Part shown: piece by piece, positions 35,331 to 45,887 of the stretch | How the letters are laid out: each line of letters begins with the position of its first letter | Numbering within the stretch: position 1 is the first letter of the stretch | Assembly: GCA_003116995.1 (NCBI GenBank) | Contig: BDSL01000035.1 | Coordinates: 310,001 to 374,000 of the forward strand | Length of the DNA stretch: 64,000 nucleotides | Reading direction: 5' to 3' | Source: Yamagishiella unicocca | Taxonomy: Eukaryota > Chlorophyta > Chlorophyceae > Chlamydomonadales > Volvocaceae | Program-made: the position numbers and the translations under genes | The notes under the pieces: generated by a model | Database searches by the model: none | What the model was told of the DNA's origin: nothing | The model's input: the letters and a program-made list of their open reading frames with translations, nothing else

Positions 35331-37330
35331 TGGTGTGGCAAGAGCAAAGTGCAGCGGTGTCAACGGGGAAGGTGGTGGCCTTCACCTGCTTGCGTCGGGG
35401 GGGGGGGGGGGTTCACTTCCACAGTCCATGACGTTGCTCCATCGCTATTATATCCGCATGGGCCGGTACAGCAGGCGCCGTGTGTTGCGGTGCTCAAGCA
35501 CATGTAAGAGCACGGGGCTCTGCACAAGAGTACTGCACACTTCAGGACAGGCGAGGCATTCGAAGGCAGCCCGCTTGGACTGCTGCGGGCAGCTGGGAGG
35601 GTGTGCGAAGTTGCGGCGAAAACCCCAGTTGTAACTTCTCATCATGACCTGATGGCTAAGATTTGAATGCCTGGCATACATGAGGGTGCGCGTATATTAC
35701 GCTGGCTGTATGGACTGCCGGGATGCGGGATGCGGCTAGTCGTCATTACATCCTGCGTCATAGCGCAACCTACCTTTCCATAGATCATGTTATCACTTTG
35801 AAGTGAACGAATACAGCCTGTGGCAAACCTTTGCGCCGTAAGACGCATCATAATAGCGTTCTTGCCAAATCACGCTCTGCGCATCCCCAACACTTACGTG
35901 ACATTGGGCAAAACTCATTTTTCCTTATATTAAGTGTAGTCAATTTCAGAGATTTGTAACACGACGTATCACAACCGGTAGTTAAGGTCCGGGTAGCATT
36001 GACTTTACCCTTGAGGAAACTAATAAAAAACCTGCCGTCGGGAAGATAATGGAGGTATCGGCCTTTGCCGTGTGCCAAATTCAATGGTCACAGGGGCCGG
36101 TGCGAATCCGCGCAATTGCGTTTTACTCGCTTTCGTCACCAAAGCTACAGCCAGTCATTGCGTTATCACAATGTTAGCACTGTTCATGACTTTGATGCCA
36201 CTTTCTTAAAGTAAGCAGGTATCTGTCTGGAAAGTTTTGCATAGCTGGCATTAATGCCCATCGGCAGCAAAGTAACGCAAGGCAAAACGTACGGTAAAGA
36301 ACACGAGCTTGACCGGCACTCTGGTTTTACGAACGCATACGCGTTTGCAATCAAATTGGTAAGAATTGCCTTACAATAAACCCGTGGGGCCCGCCAGGAG
36401 CTGCGTCTAGCTGTCACTCTTTACTGACACCAGCAACTGTCCCTTCATTCCCGCATCGGCAACTACCCCGTAGCTACCATCGTTGCACGAGATTCAGAAC
36501 GCCTGTCGAACCGTTTTACAATAGTACCTTCCAGTAATGCAAATTGCGAACTGAAGGTGGAGCTGAGACGGATTCGGGTTTCCAGGTACCGCGCCCCACA
36601 AGCCACCGCCGTGAGCGACACCTGCCGTGAAATATGTCATCCGCGAATGCCTGACGGGGCCTACCTCGTCGTAGATACGAGGCTGTTGTTGTTCTTGGGC
36701 GCTACAAATTACGGCGGCCGGCGCTTGCACAACATACAGGTCACACCGCCCTGCCAGTGCGAGGTGGTGCCTGCCGTCCAAGAGTAATAATGTCGAGCGC
36801 GCACACGTAATTCCATTTGCTGCGCAACGCACTGGGACGGGATCATTACCTGCGAGACGTATCACACACATCCGGTCTCGACGTTACCGATGGCTCCTTT
36901 GACACCCCGCTGGAGTCAAACCAGACGACCGTGTGACCAGCCCTAGAAGTCACGTTCGTTCCATTCTCCCGGTTGACAAAAATGACGTGTCGAAGGCGCA
37001 GTATCGACCCGGCAGCGGCTCAGCAAAGGCTCTCGCGCGCCCATATGCTACGGGTCCGCAGGCGCCGACGCATGCCAGAAAGCATCCGAAAGAATAGCAG
37101 AAGCTCGCAGCCTCTATGCTGTGGGTGTGCACGACAGGGAATTTTATGCCCCGCGGTCGAGCTAGAGTGAATGTCTCGCTGCAGGGGACAAGTGCCGGTA
37201 GCAGGTTTTGAAACCTGCAGCCGGCCGTCGTCTGCCGCGCTCGGCGTGTTAAAACTGCGCCAATCTTTGGGGACACCAGACGGTACGCAGCCGCTGTGCC
37301 GATGCACAGCCGCTGTGCCCCTGCGCTGTG
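35331..37330. other. AT-richer gene-poor DNA
   Basis: Between repeat region 34.4-35.3 kb and repeat A copy 2. Parts (35,640-36,500) are clearly less GC-rich than the flanking genes. Short frames only; no recognised family on either strand. Confidence 0.5.
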
Positions 37331-37985
37331 CGTGCTGGCCTGTCATGCCCCACAGCAGGCTTAGGCTGCCACGGACACTACCGGTAGGTGTAACACAAGC
37401 CCGTGCAGTGCTGTTTGCGCTTTCCTGGCTGACCGTATTGGCCGATTCCAGGCCTGACTGGACGCGCGCTGTCATTAGCGCTCAGGCTACAACTGACCAG
37501 GTCGTAGGCACGTTAGCAGGTGAACGCCGCAAGCCACTACCTCTTCCGGGTTGTGCCCTGGGTATTCTGACTCCCGACCGAAGCGCGGCCCACAGCTGCA
37601 CTGTTACTTGCGGGGCAACAGATGCTCGCCACTGTTGTTACACGTCTATAACTGGGCACCTCGTGCGAGAGGGTACACATCGAGCACGGCCGGGAATACC
37701 AGGAGTGGCATCCCGCCGTGCTAAGGCGGCGGAGGCTACTTGGGCCCGATGTGCGCACTATATCCCTCCAGCTCCGATCGTGAGCCAGCTGCCGCCCAAC
37801 ACAGAAAGCTACCAGACGATATACGACGACGTCCGTTACTCAGTGTCAACGAACCATACCATACGTAACAACGCACTCGCAAGATATTTCACTCCAACCG
37901 CCATGCTCAGATTCGCGTTTCTGGAGCGGCGCCGAAACCATGACTAATGCCCGTGAATCGTCCATGCCGGTGCTGGGGCATGATA
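37331..37985 (-). repeat. Dispersed repeat A, copy 2 (inverted)
   Basis: Reverse-complement partner of 32,830-33,490, about 3.8 kb away. The plus strand carries a 258-codon frame (37171-37947) that ends at the RRRNHD-like position; homology covers only its second part. That the frame in copy 1 ends at the same place, on the corresponding strand, hints at decayed coding sequence. Confidence 0.8.
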
Positions 37986-38073
37986 GGCCAACACATCAAC
38001 GGCGCGGTTTCAGATGACAACGTGTCGCGATGGAGGCCGGAGGGGACGCAGCAGTGAATCATTTATAGTATAA

Positions 38074-38617
38074 GTAACTGTTACAGTGGGCTCCAGACCA
38101 GAAGGTGGAACCACCAGGCACATCGCCTGACACTGAAGGAGACGAAAGAGACAGAAACTGACGTACAACGGAACATAGGCAAACCACCACAGCATCAGCC
38201 GACAGCCCAGAGGCAAAATAGCACCCCAGGGGGAATTTGCGCTGTAGGCCCTCCAATCAGGAACCAACCACCAACCAACCTAGCAGACCAGCAGCCGACG
38301 AACCAGTGGAGCGCCCCACGATGCAAGCAGTTGAACCGCCCGCCTCTCATCCCCCAAAACACGAACCCCAAGCAGGGCACGCCCCGCGGACACTGAAAAC
38401 AAGAAGCAAGGGAAACACCCTGCCCCCCGACAACCCGGGCCGATCACGGATCCACCAGAACATCAGCCGGTCACCCACCCACAAGGCGACCGGCAACTAC
38501 CCGCAAAAAAGGATGCCGAGGCCCCACTGCAGCCCAACCATTCCGGGGAAGCCCCAACGCAGCAAACCCCCGCTGAAGGGCCCAAAACTCCACCACCCCG
38601 CGGCGGATGGCACGATC
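38074..38617 (+). repeat. LINE-like 3' end, 5'-truncated copy (left arm of palindrome)
   Basis: Starts at GTAACTGTTACAGTGGG, which encodes the last residues of the ORF2-like frame seen in inverse orientation at 39,204 (frame reading VTVGSRP...IA, stop TGA in ATCGCCTGACACTG). About 500 bp of 3' untranslated sequence follow. It is the mirror image of 38,644-39,204. Confidence 0.75.
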
Positions 38618-39204
38618 CTGGAAATCACTCCCCGGAACAACTGGATCGTGCCGTTCGCCGTGGGGTGGTGGAGTTTTGGGCCCTTTTGAGGGGCTTTGCT
38701 GCGCTGGGGCTTCCCCAGAAAGGCTGGGATGCAGTGGGGCCTCGGCATCCTTTCTTGCGGGTTGTCGCCAATCGCCTTGTGTGCGGGGGACCGGCTGAGG
38801 TACTGGTGGATTCCTGATCGGCTCGGGTTGTCTTGGGGAGCGGGGTTTCCCGTGCTTCATACTTTCTGGCTATATAGGCGTGTTGAGCCCTGCTAGGGGT
38901 CCGTGCCTTATGGGATGAGAGGTGGCGGGTTCCGATGTTTGCATCGTTGCGGCGCTTCACTGGTTCGTCGGGTGCTGGGCTGTTAGGTTGGTTGGTGGCC
39001 AGTTCCTGATAGGGGAGCCTCTAGTGCAAATTCCCCCTGGGGTGCTGGCTGCTGCTCTCTATGCCTACGGCCTGTCAATTTGGTGTTCTGGTGGTTTGCC
39101 TTTGTTTCGGTGCATGTCGGTATTTGTTTCCTCCGTCTTGTTCAGTGTCAGGCGATGCGCCCGATGGTTCTACCTCTTGGTCTGGAACCCACTGTAACCG
39201 TTAC
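38074..39204. repeat. 1.13-kb near-palindrome (fold-back)
   Basis: Left arm 38074-38617 and right arm 38644-39204 are imperfect reverse complements around a 26-nt centre. Both outer ends read GTAACNGTTACAGTGGG towards the centre. Mid-arm landmarks include CCGATCACGGATCCACCAG against CCGATCAGGAATCCACCAG, and AAAGGATGCCGAGGCCCCAC. The structure is explained by two LINE 3' ends inserted tail to tail. Confidence 0.85.
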
Positions 39205-39963
39205 AACAACAACAACAGGAGGGCCACCAGCCCCCGCCCTCTTCAAGGCCGCAGCCATAAACCGGCGCCCAACTTCCATGGCAGTAATAGCCGCCAGGAC
39301 CACCACATCCCAGACACAGGGCTTCACGGCTTGGGGTACCTGTAACAACCAGACCTGCGCCCGTGTCACCCTTGTCCCAAGCTGGGCCTCTAGTTGGTCA
39401 ATCACAGCCGCCTGAATCAGAGGTTTTGCAGGCGAGGGGCAACCTCCCCTGGGCGCTCCCCAGCCGGCGCACCACACCCACAGGGAGCAGCGCCGAATAT
39501 GCGAGTTCCCGAGAAGGGGGACCCCATCCGAAGTCCGCCGCCGCCACCCCTCCTTTTGGGAAGGCTCCCACTCCATCCCTGACCAGAGCCGCCGGAACAC
39601 TTGCTGCAGGGCAGTAAGGGTCGCTGGCGGGACCCCCAAGCGCTTCGCGCACAAACAGCTCATGCGCTGCCCGCCGAGCGTCCGCGACCCCGGCCAGCTG
39701 CACAGCCGTCCCAACCCGAACAGTCATCTCCCTCAGCGCCAGAGGCGGCCCACCGCCCAACCGCCACCCAGGCGCGTGGTGAGCATGGACACCACTGTCC
39801 CAACCACAGGCGGAGCAGGATGCGTACCCTGAGATCTCAGCGGCAGCACCAGCGCCGCGGCTTGCTTCCACGGGGCAGGCACCTCGGCATGCAGAGCCTC
39901 CAAGGCACCCATACATTCCCGCCAAAAGCCAAAAGCCATAAACGCCTTGGCTACAGACTTCAA
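38644..39963 (-). pseudogene. Degenerate LINE-type retrotransposon, ORF2 C-terminus plus 3' end
   Basis: Reading the minus strand from 39963, coding character passes through three frames, so at least two frameshifts are present. The pieces are KAFMAFGFWRECMGALEAL and VPAPWKQAAALVL, then REMTVRVGTAVQLAGVADAR and AHELFVREALGG, then WRRRTSDGVPLLGNSHIR and VWLLQVPQAVKPCVWDVVVL followed by AAITAMEVGRRF. The last block matches, from memory, the C-terminal region after the reverse transcriptase in volvocalean L1-type elements (DGV...GNSH, PxxVxxCVWDVVxLAALxAMExGRR). The frame stops at the TGA in CATCGCCTGACACTG (near 39150), and the 3' untranslated part runs to 38644. The reverse-transcriptase core is absent, as expected for a 5'-truncated copy. 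Confidence 0.6.
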
Positions 39964-40019
39964 AAAATACTGGGTTCCAAACCTTTAAAAGTGGACACGA
40001 CGACCCCTCATGAGTAGGG

Positions 40020-40720
40020 ATCGTGATCGGCCCTTGCTGCGTGGTGGCAGGGATTTCCCATGCTGCTTGTTTTTTTTGTTCCCGGGTGTATCCTGCGTGG
40101 AGCTTACATTTCCTGGGATGAAGTTTTGCTAGGTGTGTTGGTGGTGGGTTTCTGATAGCGGAGCCTACAGCACGAATCCCCCTGTCTTTTGCTGTTTTTG
40201 CATCTGGACTGTTGACTGGTGTCTTGCTGGTTTGCCATTGGCGCAGTGCGGCTGGATTTCTGTCTCGTTCATTTTCTTTGCTATCCGGCGATGTGCCCGG
40301 TGATTCTGCCTTTATAACCCATGAAACAGTTACTACCGCTGGTTGTTAGGGTCAGTTGGTGTGTGTTGGCCCGGCGCCCGATCCTGACGGGTCGGATTAG
40401 GTCCCGACTTGCCAGTGCTCCTGCGGGAGCTTCCTTTCTCTCCTTTCCTTCCTAGATAATGGCCCGTCCTGGATACGGATCTCCTTTGAATCCGTGCATT
40501 GAAGTGGCTTCTGGGCATCCCAAGACAGGGTTTTGGCATGCTCAGAGGGGGCATTTGTCGCTGCGGCTTGGGGGGCCCCGTTCACTGCTTGGAACCTGTT
40601 GTAATCTCGACCATCTTTATGACTATTGACGTGGTGAGTGAGGCGGGGAGAGACCGTCATGTAAAACGCATCGGTGGGCGCCTCGAGCATCCAATCGTCT
40701 ATGAACTTCGGTGCTGAGCC
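40020..40720 (-). pseudogene. Second, more diverged LINE-like 3' end
   Basis: On the minus strand GTAACTGTTTCATGGG near 40332 and CACCGGGCACATCGCCGGATAG correspond to the conserved end at 39,204. The downstream landmarks (GGTTTGCC, CTGATAGCGGAGCC, CCCCCTG) keep their order to about 40,020. The stretch 40,346-40,720 upstream has a 97-codon minus frame (40397-40690) without recognised domain. Confidence 0.5.
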
Positions 40721-42974
40721 TTCGACACAGAATTGTTGGTGTCCGGACAGCTACACGCAAGGTTTCCGCCCGGCTTTTAATAGCACTCCAAGCCTGTCAC
40801 GGACGAGCCCTTTGCGTGTGAAGCCTCCGAAAAGCTGATATAGCTTTCTAGTAACCGATCGCAGCATCCAAGTGGATCCAAGCCGTGCTTGCCTGTGTGA
40901 CACCCGCTGCTCCTGCCGCTGCTGCTGCTGCTAGCTGCTGCTGCTGCCGCAGCTGCTACTGCCGTTTCTACTGCTACTGTTGCTGCTACTGCAGCTGCTG
41001 TGTAATGGATGATCAGCCGCAGCTGTTCTGCTGTGCGGCTCGGCGAGTGAGGAGAAGATCGCATAGGGAGAGGTCACATGAACAGCGCGGGCGGTTGCAG
41101 GTAGGGTGCAATTCGTTGTTGAGAAGGGTTGAGATTGGAAATTTTTGGTCGAAAGTTCCTTCGTGATTTTGCGTTCAAATATCCGATAGAACAGCACGCG
41201 CAAAATCGACAAACGCGAATTTGCAGCGCGGTTAGCACATGGCAACCTGAAAAGGCTGGCTGCTCGTGATTTCGCCTTCCGAGGAGTCGCGCCGTGTCTC
41301 CTTTCCGACGTCTCGCCGGTCCCGGCGAACGCCGGGTAGGAACCCTAGTCGCTAAGCTCGCTTGCTGGCGTGCATGATAGTAGGCAAAACGAACCATCGC
41401 ATCGGTACGCTCGGTCGCGCACACAATAACAGGCCTTCAGCGCGCGAGGCGTCGCAAAGAAGAGCGAAGCCCGTCGTGGATGGCCGGTCGGTGGCCTACC
41501 TACGCCCCGTTCGGTGAAACGCTTTAGAAGGCCGATATGTGAAGACTTTCAGCTTGAATTTCCTCAGAGAGCGGGGGCCACCGATCGTAGTACGGACTGG
41601 TATTGCCTATGACGCCTAACTCCTAAGCTGCGAACGCCTGGAGAACGCTGCGATGCCAAATCCTCTTTTCCACCCGCCCGAAGAAGGTTTTAAATCCATC
41701 GTCGTTGTTGCATAAGGCTGTGCGCTTTGCGCAGCACCCCAAATCCTTAATGCCTCAGCCAAATGGCAAAGCCCTATCGCCAGTGCCATATCAATTCATC
41801 GCGGTTAGCTGTTTAATGATGATTATGCTCGATGGTTTTGGTTTGGAGTATGCCAGACTCCAGTACTCCACAGTACCGTACCTATGAGCTACCTTTCACA
41901 CTCTACGCATCAGCAGAACGACTGCATAAACGCAATCCTCTGTTCGGCGACCAGCGAAGACAGAGCTGACAGAAAAACCTGTTGAGAACGGCTTATCGGG
42001 GCTCGAACCATTTCCTATCGCAACCCCGTTGGCAACACAATATATTCCAGTCAGTGTGACGCATCGATGTGAAAACTGTACTGCCAACAGCCATCTTCCT
42101 TTATCCTCTACTTGCATACCCGGTATGGTGCGCCCGCCACGCTTCGCCAGCTTCCAAGTGCCTTCCATGCTAGTGCTTCTTCGTGTGACCTTCGCTGGGG
42201 ATGCTCTAGCCTGTGCAGCAAACACCAGGTGCTCGAGGGGGCCTGGAAGTCAAGACCTCACGACTCCATGAAGGCTACGTTCACGGCTAGCTCTTGGGAT
42301 CTTGATCAAATGCTGTACAAATCGTTTCGATAACGTTCAGTTGTAACTTTTAAATGAACTCTGTATGCCATCACCTTGTCTGCTGCGCTAACGGTCATCG
42401 CGACGGCCCACCTGTCGTACGGAACCTTTTGCGAACTTAAACCGGTCCACAAGCTTGTTTAACTTGGAGGGCCTTTTAAGTCAAGAAGGCTGTCTCCCTT
42501 TGGATCAGCGTCGGAGGAGTAAACTAGCAATTAGGTACTGAATACTTACGCCCACCACATCGTGAAGGTTTAGACCTACAAGACGCTTTTTATTACACCG
42601 AGCACGATCCACCATCGCTTTTGTCTTGGAAGCGCTGATCTCTTGAAGTTAAGCCAAGTCACTGGAAGGGCAGGAAGCCGGCTTGTTTCGTCCTACTCGT
42701 CTCAGCTGGCATAGGAATTTGTCGGCCGGCGGTTATCGGATAATCATTGGAAGTGCATTTAAAGTGTTTCCTTAATTGGGGTACAACGGACCAAAGAGGC
42801 TATCCTAGCAGACCTCGCACTCATCGCTTCTTAGCTGCCAGTGAAAGTACGCTTGCCCAAGAACATCATCACAGACACGACTAGCGCAGAGTCAAGTGTG
42901 TGTACACGATGCTTCGTGGGCAACACAGGCTAGGCGCCTGGAACGGGGGCTCTTGCAACAGCCAGCCGAGCAGC
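40721..42974. other. Gene-poor DNA upstream of the wall-protein gene
   Basis: Contains a (CTG)n-rich stretch at about 40,910-41,000. A minus frame of 109 codons (41896-42225; includes EGTWKLAKRGGRTIPGMQVED) has ordinary composition but no recognised family. The last few hundred bases should contain the promoter and 5' UTR of the gene starting at 42,975. An in-frame ATG at 42909 is an alternative start. Confidence 0.5.
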
Positions 42975-45837
42975 ATGCGCCTGGCCTTGGCGGCCGGCCT
43001 GATTCTTGCGCTATGCTTTCTCACCGCCAGTAACGCTGAAGGTACGTGACGTTTGGGAGGTTCAACCTCTATATGCCCTGTCGTCTCGCTGCTGACCCTA
43101 GCCCGCGTAATCTCAGCTGTCCTTGCGCGAACCTGTCCGTCTCGGTCCACAAGATCACCTTGTACCATTGGCGGCTTAGGTCCTTTAAAGCTGTCATTTG
43201 TTTATTCATTGCAAACGGGACGGCCCTTCTTCCACACACCAGCCTTACGCTTGTTGCACCGATGCCCTACCTGTCGTCGCACCAGCAACACCGAAGCCCA
43301 GTCATTAGCGCCGCCCTACATCCTTTCAGTCCTGCCCAACCATGATATGGAGCGTTATGCGGGATGTAACCAGTCAGAACACCTCGTTCTGGCGGCAAAG
43401 TCCGCATCCCGCCAACTCCGTACATCTTTTTCCTGTGGCCCTACCGCACCGAAACGTATAGAGCGGCTTCCCCGAAGCATTCCTAACGCAAAGGGGCTAA
43501 TAGGCAGAATCATTGCCCATTATCCCACTGCTCTTCTGCGTCGGGCCACCCTTGCAGTTCCGCGCACGCCTCCCACCCTTGCTCGTTCCGCGCTCGCTTG
43601 CGCTTCGCGCCATGTTTCAGAGCGCCTCCTCTCGCTTTTAAGAGCCGCCCCTGTTCCCCGAATGCTCTTCCGACTTGTCAGACTTGGACGTGGAGGCGGC
43701 GCACGCTCGGATGCTGCTCAAGGTGAGAAAGCCGCTGAGGCCGTCCAAGCCAGCCAAGCCCCCGCCGAAGCCCTCCAAGGCCCCGCCGCCTTCCCCGCCA
43801 CCATGTGAGCTTACGACGCGCGCCGTGCCGGGCGGTTTAAGGCAAAACTCTACGTATTAACGTCAAAGCGCACCTTATGAATGTAGATGGGGAGTTTTGA
43901 TATGGCAAGAGGGGCGGTCGCAGGGAGCCTCCTGATGCCGTTCCGTACAGTTTGCGACTTGGTTCCTTACTTGCCGTATTCTGGGAGGGGAGGCGAGGAG
44001 GCGGCCGGTGGCCCAAGACTGGTTAAGAGATCCTCGTGGGCTGGGATCACGACAGAGCGGCATGCTACGGCTGGCAGGTTGGCCGGTCAACACTGCCAGG
44101 ATTGGAGGCGGTGCACGGCGCGGGAAGTGCATGGGGCGCTTAGGAAGGAGAGTAGGGAGGGGAGAAGTAGAAGCAGAAGGACGGAATAACCAGTAGCGGG
44201 TCGTAGCAAGGCGGGGCGGGTCGAGGCACGGGGCAGGGCAGGGCGGTTCGGGGAGCGGCCCTGTGCGCGCGACAACGGGTCAGGACGCCATCGGGCCGTT
44301 TGGGCGTAGCTTGCAAGGTGTAATCCGTTCGCAATATGTATGCAACTGCACAACTGCTCTTTAATATCGGGTGTACGGCGTTCACGAGACGATCTGCTGC
44401 TGCTGCCTGTCATGCAGTTGACTACCCTCCGCCGTACGAGTACGAGCCCCCGGTAGAGACGATCAAGCCGCCGCCGCCGCCACCACTGCCCCCGCGGCCG
44501 CCCGCACCGCCGCCGAGGCCGAAGTCGCCGCCGTCGCCGCCGCTAGCGCCCGAGCCTCCGTACGGTGATCCCCCGCCGATGGAGGAAGCGTCGCCGCCGC
44601 CGCGCCGTCACAAGTCGCCGCCGCCGACGAAGAAGAGTGAGTCGTTAGGAGGGATAAACGGCGCAGAAGCGTCCTTAGAGTGCGAGCGTGTCGATGGATT
44701 TAGGTAGCAACTAGCAAGGTCGCGCCCTCCGCACAGGTGTACGACTGCCCTAACCCATGTACGATATGTATGCATCGTTGGTCAGAAAGCGGAATGTCGT
44801 TGTCGGCGCAGTGTGGAGATTTTGCGGGCCGGTGCTGAGCTGCTGCGGGAGTGCGGTTGAACGCAACACGTGAGGGTTAAATAACGATTCCCTGCGGGCG
44901 ATCCATGCGACGGCCTCAGCGTGCGTTTACACGCCGTGGGCAGCAGTGGGTTAACGACATCCTGACAATCCATCTAAGCTTGCCATGTGTGTCAGCCTCG
45001 TTGATTATGTGCATCCGGTAGCTCGGGGTGGCCCCTACAGGAAAGTGTATATGATGCCCAATGGTCCCTTCCTGTCGCCCGCTGCAGTGCCTCCATCGCC
45101 ACCGAAGGTGAAGATGCCGCCGTCCCCTCCGGCGAGGAAGTCGCCCCCATCCCCCCCGAAGCAGAGGTCGCCTCCGTCGCCACCGACGATGAGGTCGCCC
45201 CCCTCTCCTCCGAGGTCACCGCCGCTTCGTATCCCCCCGGTGACCCAAACTCCACCGGTCCTCGCGCCGCTTGTACCGTCATTTGCCCGCAGCCCGCCGC
45301 CTGCCCGCAGCCCGCCGCCTGCCCGCAGCCCGCCGCCTGCCCGCAGCCCACCACCTATCCGCAGCCCGCCGCCTGTCCGCAGCCCGCCACCTATCCGCAG
45401 CCCACCACCTGTCCGCAGCCCGCCGCCTATCCGCAGCCCGCCGCCTGTCCGCAGCCCACCACCTGTCCGCAGCCCGCCGCCTGTCCGCAGCCCGCCGCCT
45501 GTCCGCAGCCCGCCGCCTATCCGCAGCCCGCCGCCTGTCCGCAGCCCGCCGCCTGTCCGCAGCCCGCCGCCTGTCCGCAGCCCACCGCGCCCAAAGGCAA
45601 GTGCGGGTCTTCACGGTTCGGACCCATGCGTCACCGAGATCGTCATCTGCTTTCCTCATCATGCCTTGCGCTCCCCAGTGGAAACCCTTCCCCTTACCTC
45701 TCACACTGCACCCTGTCTGCCACATCACCACGTGCCGTGTCCTAGTGCCTCCAGAAACTACACCGCTTCGTTCATACTCTGTAACCCATCATGTCATCAC
45801 CTGACCCTCATCGTTTTCCCTCAAACAGGACGATTAG
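42975..45837 (+). CDS. Secreted hydroxyproline-rich (SPPP-repeat) cell-wall glycoprotein, 5 exons
   Basis: Predicted extracellular-matrix HRGP of the volvocalean/extensin-like type. Exons: 42975-43041, 43682-43804, 44418-44636, 45088-45596, 45829-45837; 308 aa. The first exon encodes a clean signal peptide (MRLALAAGLILALCFLTASNA). Then come a short acidic/basic stretch (DLDVEAAHARMLLKVRK), Pro/Lys-rich KPPPKPSKAPPPSPPP, Tyr-containing YPPPYEYEPP, and blocks of SPPSPP. The last large exon holds about 20 RSPPPV/I/A hexapeptides in an 18-bp repeat (about 45280-45585). No globular domain is visible, so it is not a pherophorin. The first three introns are all phase 1. The last is GC-AG (AAG|GCAAGT) and leads to GAC GAT TAG; if unspliced, the frame runs on to 45887. 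A TGTAA at 45779-45783 lies inside that last intron. An upstream in-frame ATG at 42909 would mask the signal peptide. Confidence 0.8.
45285..45585 (+). repeat. 18-bp coding repeat (SPPPVR)
   Basis: Around 17 units of CCGCAGCCCGCCGCCTGT with synonymous and V/I/A variants, in the fourth exon of the HRGP gene. The antisense frame is also open but is a by-product. Confidence 0.9.
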
Positions 45838-45887
45838 GCGCCAATGAACAACCAACCACTCAAATTGCTTTGGGAAACCGTTGGTGA

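Noticed and set aside
37171..37947. 258-codon plus frame as a host gene
   Set aside because: It overlaps a dispersed repeat whose other copy is interrupted; no recognised domain. Treated as repeat.
38074..39204. DNA-transposon (MITE) with long terminal inverted repeats
   Set aside because: The arms continue into a LINE-like ORF2 C-terminus at 39,150-39,963, so two tail-to-tail retrotransposon 3' ends explain the structure better. No clear target-site duplication was seen.
42909..42975. ATG at 42909 as the HRGP start
   Set aside because: In frame, but it would place 22 polar residues before the signal peptide. The ATG at 42975 gives a standard signal peptide.
45279..45731. Arg/Ala-rich frame antisense to the HRGP repeat
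   Set aside because: By-product of the 18-bp repeat; the sense strand has the signal peptide and SPPP motifs.
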